NCBI GenBank assembly: GCA_029861865.1
Contig: JAOTYL010000005.1
Location: forward strand, 124,001-188,000
Length of the DNA: 64,000 bases
From: Myxococcales bacterium
Lineage (GTDB): Bacteria; Myxococcota_A; Polyangia; Polyangiales; Houyiibacteriaceae
Reading direction: 5' to 3'
The notes beneath the pieces are model-generated. The model was not told the origin of the DNA, ran no database searches, and worked only from the letters and a program-made list of their open reading frames with translations. A program made the translations under genes and the position numbers. Below are positions 59,693 through 64,000 of this stretch, piece by piece (position 1 is the first letter of the stretch; each line of letters begins with the position of its first letter).

Positions 59693-62377
59693 GTGCGCGG
59701 CCCCCCAGCTATCCCCCCACCCCGCCTCCACTGGGAGCGGGACCGACAGTGGCACGGCGGTTTGCATGTGCTCGCGTGCCAGCGCTTCGAGATCCTCGTG
59801 CTCGTCGGGAGGCGACTCGAATACCAGCTCGTCATGGACCGTGAGAACCATGCGGCTCTTCATGCGTTGCGTCTCGATATCCCGCTGAATCTCAACCATC
59901 GCGACCTTCATGATGTCGGCGGCGGTTCCTTGAATCGGGGTGTTTCGTGCGATGCGCTCGGCCCCTGCGCGCAGATTGTGATTGCGGCTTCGGATGTCGG
60001 GGAGTGTCCGGCGCCGACCGAGGAGAGTCGTGACAAAGCCGTTCGCGCGCGCCTCCTCGACGACCCCGTCCAGAAAGGTCTGCACCCCGGCGTATTGGTC
60101 GAAGAAGGCTTCGATGTAGCGTTTGGCCTCAGTGCGCTCGATCTTGAGATTTCGTGCGAGCGCGAACTGAGTCTGTCCGTAGATGACGGCGTAGTTCACG
60201 GTCTTCGCCTGACCCCGCATGTCCGGCGTGACCTCTTTGGGCTTGACACCAAAGAGGGCACAGGCGGTTTGGACGTGCACGTCGTCATCCCTCGAAAACG
60301 CTTCGACCAGGGCCGGGTCCCGGCTGAGATGGGCGAGGACCCGGAGCTCGATTTGGGAGTAGTCCGCCGAGAGGATCGACCACCCCGTCTCTGGGATGAA
60401 GGCGTCTCGCACCTGCCGCCCCATCTCGGTGCGGATCGGGATGTTCTGAAGGTTGGGGTCGCTCGACGACAGGCGTCCGGTGGCGGCCACCAGCTGGTTA
60501 TACCGTGTGTGAATCCGCCTTGTTTTCGGGTTCACCTCTCTTGGTAAAGCGTCTAAGTACGTGCTCTTGAGCTTCGAAACGGAACGGTATTCGAGGATCG
60601 CTGCCGGCAGCGGGTGCATGACCGAAAGCTCTTCGAGGACGGTTTGGTCGGTCGACCGCGCGGTTTTGGTCTTCTTGATCACCGGGAGCTCGAGCTCATC
60701 GAAGAGGATGGTTTCGAGCTGGCGAGGCGAGGAAACGTTGAACTCCTGACCGGCGAGCTCGGTGCAGCGGGCGTGAAGCCGCTCGAGCTCTGCGTTGGCC
60801 TCCTCCGAAAGCCTTTCGAGGAGCTTGGTGTCCACGCCGATCCCATCGAGCTCCATCGTCGCCAACACCTGCGCCAGGGGCAGCTCGATGTCGTAGAAGA
60901 GTCGCTCGAACTCCCCTTCGTGCATCCTCGGGGTCAGAAGCTCGCTCAAGCGATAGGTGAAGTCCGCCCGCTCGTTTGCATACCCCGCCACCGCTTCGAC
61001 TTCCACCTTATCCCAGGTGAGCGCCTTCTTGCCCTTCCCGCGCACTGCCTCCTCGGTGGCAAGCTCTCCGTCGAGCTCCAGGCGCGCGACGTCTTCGAGC
61101 CGATGCGCATGCCGTGCGGGATCCAAGAGATAACTTGCAAGCGCCGGATCGAATCGAACCCCCCGAACCTTCACGCCTCGTCCCTTCCAAAACACCGTCT
61201 CGCGCTTGGCGAGGGTGAGCTTTGGGATGAGCGAGTTCTCGAAAAGGGGTTTCAACACAGAGCTGGCTTCGTCCCAACCGAGATGGTCGGGCGCCCCGAT
61301 GTACCGATGGCCGAGCGGGATGTATGCGCTCACGCTTTCAAGCCAGCTCACAGCCACCCCCACGAGCTCGGCGCGAATCGGATCCTCGATGTCCATGACT
61401 GTGTAAAAGGCCATCGTCCCCGAATCACGGATCGCGCTCGCGATGCGGCGAAGCCCGTCCATGGTGGTAACGGTCTCGTAGTGCCCCTCGACGACCGGTG
61501 CGGGGTCGAGCTGCGCCAAGAGCCGGGTGAACTCGAGCTCGCTGAACAGGCTCCGTAGCTCAGCCGCGTTCCCGCCGTCGTACTTGTGGGACATCACCCC
61601 GGGATCGATCGCGACATCATCGCGGAGCGTGACGAGCTCTCGGGAGGTCTCGGCGGCTTCGCGGTGCGTGGCCAGTTTCTCTTTCAAGGCCTTGCGCGTG
61701 ATCTCGTCGAGGTGCTCGTAGATCCCCTCGAGCGTGCCCCACTCCTGCAAGAGCTTCGCAGCGGTCTTCTGACCGACGGACGGCACACCAGGCACATTGT
61801 CCGAGCTATCGCCCATCAAGGCGAGCAGGTCGCGCACCTGATCGGGCGTGACGCCAAATTTTTCTTGCGTTTCCTCGGGGCCGAAGACTTTGTCCCGCAT
61901 CGTGTCGTACATCACGACGTCCGGCCCGACGAGCTGGAGCAGGTCTTTGTCAGCGCTGACGATCACGACCCGAAGCCCCTTTTCCCGTGCTTGCGCCACG
62001 AGGGTTGCGATGATGTCATCGGCTTCGTATCCGGGGGCTTCGATCGGCGACATGCCCCACGCTTCGACGATCTGCCGAACGCGGAGCATCTGCTGCTCGA
62101 GATCAGGCGGCGCAGGCGGACGGTTGGCCTTGTAAGGCTCGTAGAGGTCTTTGCGGAAGGATCCCTCTCTCGAGTCCATGGCGACCACGATACCCTTCGG
62201 GTCTCGCTCACGAAGGAGTTTGGCAAGCATCCCCGAAACCCCCGCCACCGCGTGCGTCGGCTCCCCTTTGCTGTTCGAGAGCGGCGGCAGCGCGTGATAG
62301 GCACGAAAGACATACGAGCTGATGTCGATCACGTAGATCGCCTCCGGATCCCCCTTTTTGGGCAGCACATCGGGCAT
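59690..62377 (-). CDS. polA: DNA polymerase I
   Basis: The 895-residue enzyme has a 5'-3' exonuclease domain (residues about 10-290, with DSREGSFRKDLYEPYK, YEADDIIA and SADKDLLQL), a 3'-5' exonuclease-like domain, and a complete polymerase domain: motif A DYSQIELR near 667, motif B RGQAKTVNYAVIYG near 720 and motif C VHDELVFE near 848. In the middle domain the D-T-E of E. coli is Y-T-V, and the second metal Asp region is also altered, so proofreading is probably lost. ATG at 62377 chosen; GTG at 62404 is possible. Confidence 0.95.
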   Translation of the reverse strand: MPDVLPKKGDPEAIYVIDISSYVFRAYHALPPLSNSKGEPTHAVAGVSGMLAKLLRERDPKGIVVAMDSREGSFRKDLYEPYKANRPPAPPDLEQQMLRVRQIVEAWGMSPIEAPGYEADDIIATLVAQAREKGLRVVIVSADKDLLQLVGPDVVMYDTMRDKVFGPEETQEKFGVTPDQVRDLLALMGDSSDNVPGVPSVGQKTAAKLLQEWGTLEGIYEHLDEITRKALKEKLATHREAAETSRELVTLRDDVAIDPGVMSHKYDGGNAAELRSLFSELEFTRLLAQLDPAPVVEGHYETVTTMDGLRRIASAIRDSGTMAFYTVMDIEDPIRAELVGVAVSWLESVSAYIPLGHRYIGAPDHLGWDEASSVLKPLFENSLIPKLTLAKRETVFWKGRGVKVRGVRFDPALASYLLDPARHAHRLEDVARLELDGELATEEAVRGKGKKALTWDKVEVEAVAGYANERADFTYRLSELLTPRMHEGEFERLFYDIELPLAQVLATMELDGIGVDTKLLERLSEEANAELERLHARCTELAGQEFNVSSPRQLETILFDELELPVIKKTKTARSTDQTVLEELSVMHPLPAAILEYRSVSKLKSTYLDALPREVNPKTRRIHTRYNQLVAATGRLSSSDPNLQNIPIRTEMGRQVRDAFIPETGWSILSADYSQIELRVLAHLSRDPALVEAFSRDDDVHVQTACALFGVKPKEVTPDMRGQAKTVNYAVIYGQTQFALARNLKIERTEAKRYIEAFFDQYAGVQTFLDGVVEEARANGFVTTLLGRRRTLPDIRSRNHNLRAGAERIARNTPIQGTAADIMKVAMVEIQRDIETQRMKSRMVLTVHDELVFESPPDEHEDLEALAREHMQTAVPLSVPLPVEAGWGDSWGAAH

Positions 62378-62473
62378 GCGCGCGGACCATCCAACGGTCG
62401 CCACCTGCGGTCAAGGTGCTAAGAGGTTGTGCAGCCGCTTCGGCGCATGCTACGCGCCCAAGCTGCTTCCCTC

Positions 62474-64000
62474 ATGTTTGAGACGTTGACAAAGGGCTTT
62501 CGAAACGCCCGCAACCGTTTGGCCGGGGTGACCGAGCTGAGCGAAGAGAACATCGACCAAGCACTTCGCGACGTACGCTTGTCGCTGCTCGAGGCCGACG
62601 TCGAGCTCGGGGTGACCAAGGCGTTTCTCGCGAACGTGAAGGAGAAAGCAGTCGGCCAGGTGGTCCAGACCGCGACCAAGGGGAAGGGGCGCAAGATCAA
62701 AGTGGGCCCGGCCGAGCAGTTCGTGAAGATATGCCAGGACGAGCTCGAGTCGATGATGGCGTTCGAGGGGGACCCCGTCGAGTTCGCCAAGAAGCCCAAA
62801 CCGACCGGCATCATGATGGTAGGCCTCCAGGGCTCGGGTAAGACGACCACGGCGGCCAAGCTCGCGCGCTTTCTCGAGGCAAGCAACGGTCGCAAGCCCC
62901 TGCTGGTGGCTGCTGACATCGCTCGACCGGGCGCCATCGAGCAGCTGCAGGTACTTGGCGACCAGATCGGTGCTCCGGTGTTCTCGATTCCGGGTGGGCT
63001 GCCACTGGCGATCTGTAAACGAGGTCTAGCCGAGGCTAAGCGACTGAAGTGCGACACGGTCATCTACGACACCGCGGGCCGTCTCGCGATCGACAAGCCA
63101 CTCATGGAGGAGCTTTCCGAGATTCGGTCGTCGGTAGCGCCGCAGAACGTCTTTTTGGTGGTCGACGCGATGATCGGCCAAGACTCGGTCAAGACCGCGA
63201 AGGCGTTTCATGACCAGCTTGGCTTGAGCGGCGTGATCCTGACAAAGCTCGACGGTGACGCCCGCGGCGGAGCGGCGATCTCGATCAAGAACGTCACCGG
63301 TACCGCAGTAAAATTCGTCGGCACCGGCGAAGCGATCGACCGCCTGGAGGAGTTTCGAGCAGAGGGGATGGCCAGCCGCATCCTCGGCATGGGCGATGTC
63401 GTTGGCCTGATGAAAGACTTCGAAGAGGTCGTCGACGAAACCAAGGCCGAGAAAGACGCCAAGCGCATGCTCCGCGGGCAGTTCACCCTCGACGACTTCC
63501 TCGAGCAGCTTCAGATGCTGCAGAACATGGGCCCGCTTCAAGAGATGCTCGACAAGGTCCCGTTTTTCGCCGATAGCGTCCCCGACGGGTTCCAAGTCGA
63601 TGAGCGAGAGATCGGCCAGATCAAGGCCATCGTGAGCTCGATGACGCGGCAGGAGCGAGCCCAGGCCGAGCTCTTCGAAAAGCAGCCGACGCGGCTGGTT
63701 CGTGTCGCCAAGGGATCGGGCACGAGCGAAAAGCAGGTTGCCGAAATCCTTCAGCGCTTTGCGTTCATGCGCCAGATGATGGGCAGCATCGGCGCCCAGG
63801 CGGGGATGCTGTCGAAGATCCCCGGGATGAAGCAGCTGGCGGCTGCAAATCGGCTGCGAGACGCGATTCAGACCGGGGGCCTCGAGGGCAACCCGATGAT
63901 GGCGAACCTCGCGGATTCACTCTTGCAGGCGGCTGTCGCCGAGCAAGGCAGCACCGGGCCGAACCCCAACGAGCGGCGAGCGGTCAACAAGAACAAAAAG
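62474..64000 (+). CDS. ffh: Signal recognition particle protein Ffh, 3' end outside window
   Basis: The frame is open for 509 codons to the window edge. N domain (FRNARNRLAG, LLEADVELGV), G domain with G1 GLQGSGKTTTAAKLA near 117, DTAGRLAID near 198 and TKLDGDARGGAA near 256, then the Met-rich M domain (MLQNMGPLQEMLDKVPFF, FMRQMMGS, KIPGMKQL). It binds signal sequences and 4.5S RNA and delivers ribosomes to FtsY. The Lys-rich end (NKNKK) shows the gene is nearly complete. Divergent from polA. The start ATG has no clear ribosome-binding site. Confidence 0.97.
   Translation, partial: MFETLTKGFRNARNRLAGVTELSEENIDQALRDVRLSLLEADVELGVTKAFLANVKEKAVGQVVQTATKGKGRKIKVGPAEQFVKICQDELESMMAFEGDPVEFAKKPKPTGIMMVGLQGSGKTTTAAKLARFLEASNGRKPLLVAADIARPGAIEQLQVLGDQIGAPVFSIPGGLPLAICKRGLAEAKRLKCDTVIYDTAGRLAIDKPLMEELSEIRSSVAPQNVFLVVDAMIGQDSVKTAKAFHDQLGLSGVILTKLDGDARGGAAISIKNVTGTAVKFVGTGEAIDRLEEFRAEGMASRILGMGDVVGLMKDFEEVVDETKAEKDAKRMLRGQFTLDDFLEQLQMLQNMGPLQEMLDKVPFFADSVPDGFQVDEREIGQIKAIVSSMTRQERAQAELFEKQPTRLVRVAKGSGTSEKQVAEILQRFAFMRQMMGSIGAQAGMLSKIPGMKQLAAANRLRDAIQTGGLEGNPMMANLADSLLQAAVAEQGSTGPNPNERRAVNKNKK

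Noticed and set aside
62419-63063. Minus-strand open frame of 214 codons near the window end
   Set aside because: Antisense to ffh, whose GTPase motifs are unmistakable.

Overview
The window is about 60% GC, gene-dense and bacterial. Several features point to Myxococcota (old Deltaproteobacteria): proteins of the AgmX/PglI, GltD and GltE type, a short OPX protein paired with an outer-membrane beta-barrel, a response regulator placed directly before valS, two sigma-54 activators, many HEAT/TPR proteins, and frequent GTG starts. I saw no rRNA, tRNA, CRISPR array, insertion sequence or phage gene. The window looks like ordinary chromosome with long overlapping operons. It is cut inside a gene at both ends.

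Layout. 1-2.6 kb (minus): an Xre-RES toxin-antitoxin pair with a palindromic operator over its promoter, followed by a HEAT/TPR protein that leaves the window. 2.7-8.0 kb: small secreted protein, type 4 uracil-DNA glycosylase, PP2C phosphatase, a 6-phosphofructokinase with the GGDGT/PKTIDND signature, YjbQ-family protein, DUF1772 membrane protein, YceI-like protein. 8.0-14.2 kb: nucleotide-sugar genes, namely a sugar-nucleotide transferase, then a four-gene overlapping operon (epimerase, WbpM/PglF-type dehydratase, epimerase, UDP-sugar dehydrogenase). 14.2-16.8 kb (minus): a secretion operon of a coiled-coil periplasmic protein, an outer-membrane beta-barrel and a short OPX lipoprotein, behind a near-consensus promoter. 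16.8-27.0 kb (minus): a six-gene operon whose last four genes match in type and order GltD-GltE-(GltF)-GltG of the M. xanthus gliding machine and its spore-coat paralogue Nfs. 27.2-28.8 kb: ECF sigma factor and a membrane anti-sigma factor. 28.8-35.7 kb: STAS protein, two sigma-54 response regulators, HD hydrolase, family 5 solute-binding lipoprotein. 35.7-42.4 kb: PBP4-type peptidase, oligopeptidase B, YhhN protein, an orphan PolX-like HhH protein, an RpoD-family sigma factor. 42.6-50.1 kb: ABC exporter, HEAT protein, lipoprotein, and a Gld-like ABC transporter with DUF4340 protein. 50.1-64 kb: polysaccharide deacetylase, trmB, response regulator, valS, HAD-UbiA fusion, ogt, Cys-rich lipoprotein, MgtC/DUF4010 membrane protein, a 431-bp gap with inverted hexamer arrays around a broken lipoprotein gene, polA, and ffh.

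How it fits together. The strongest system-level signal is 8-27 kb: precursor synthesis, a short-OPX/beta-barrel export pair and a Glt/Nfs-like trans-envelope complex lie side by side. In M. xanthus, Nfs acts on the spore-coat polysaccharide exported by Exo. The layout here suggests a surface-polysaccharide secretion and deposition machine. No TolQR/AglRQS-type motor and no GltA/B/H barrel is in the window, so power source and function are inference.
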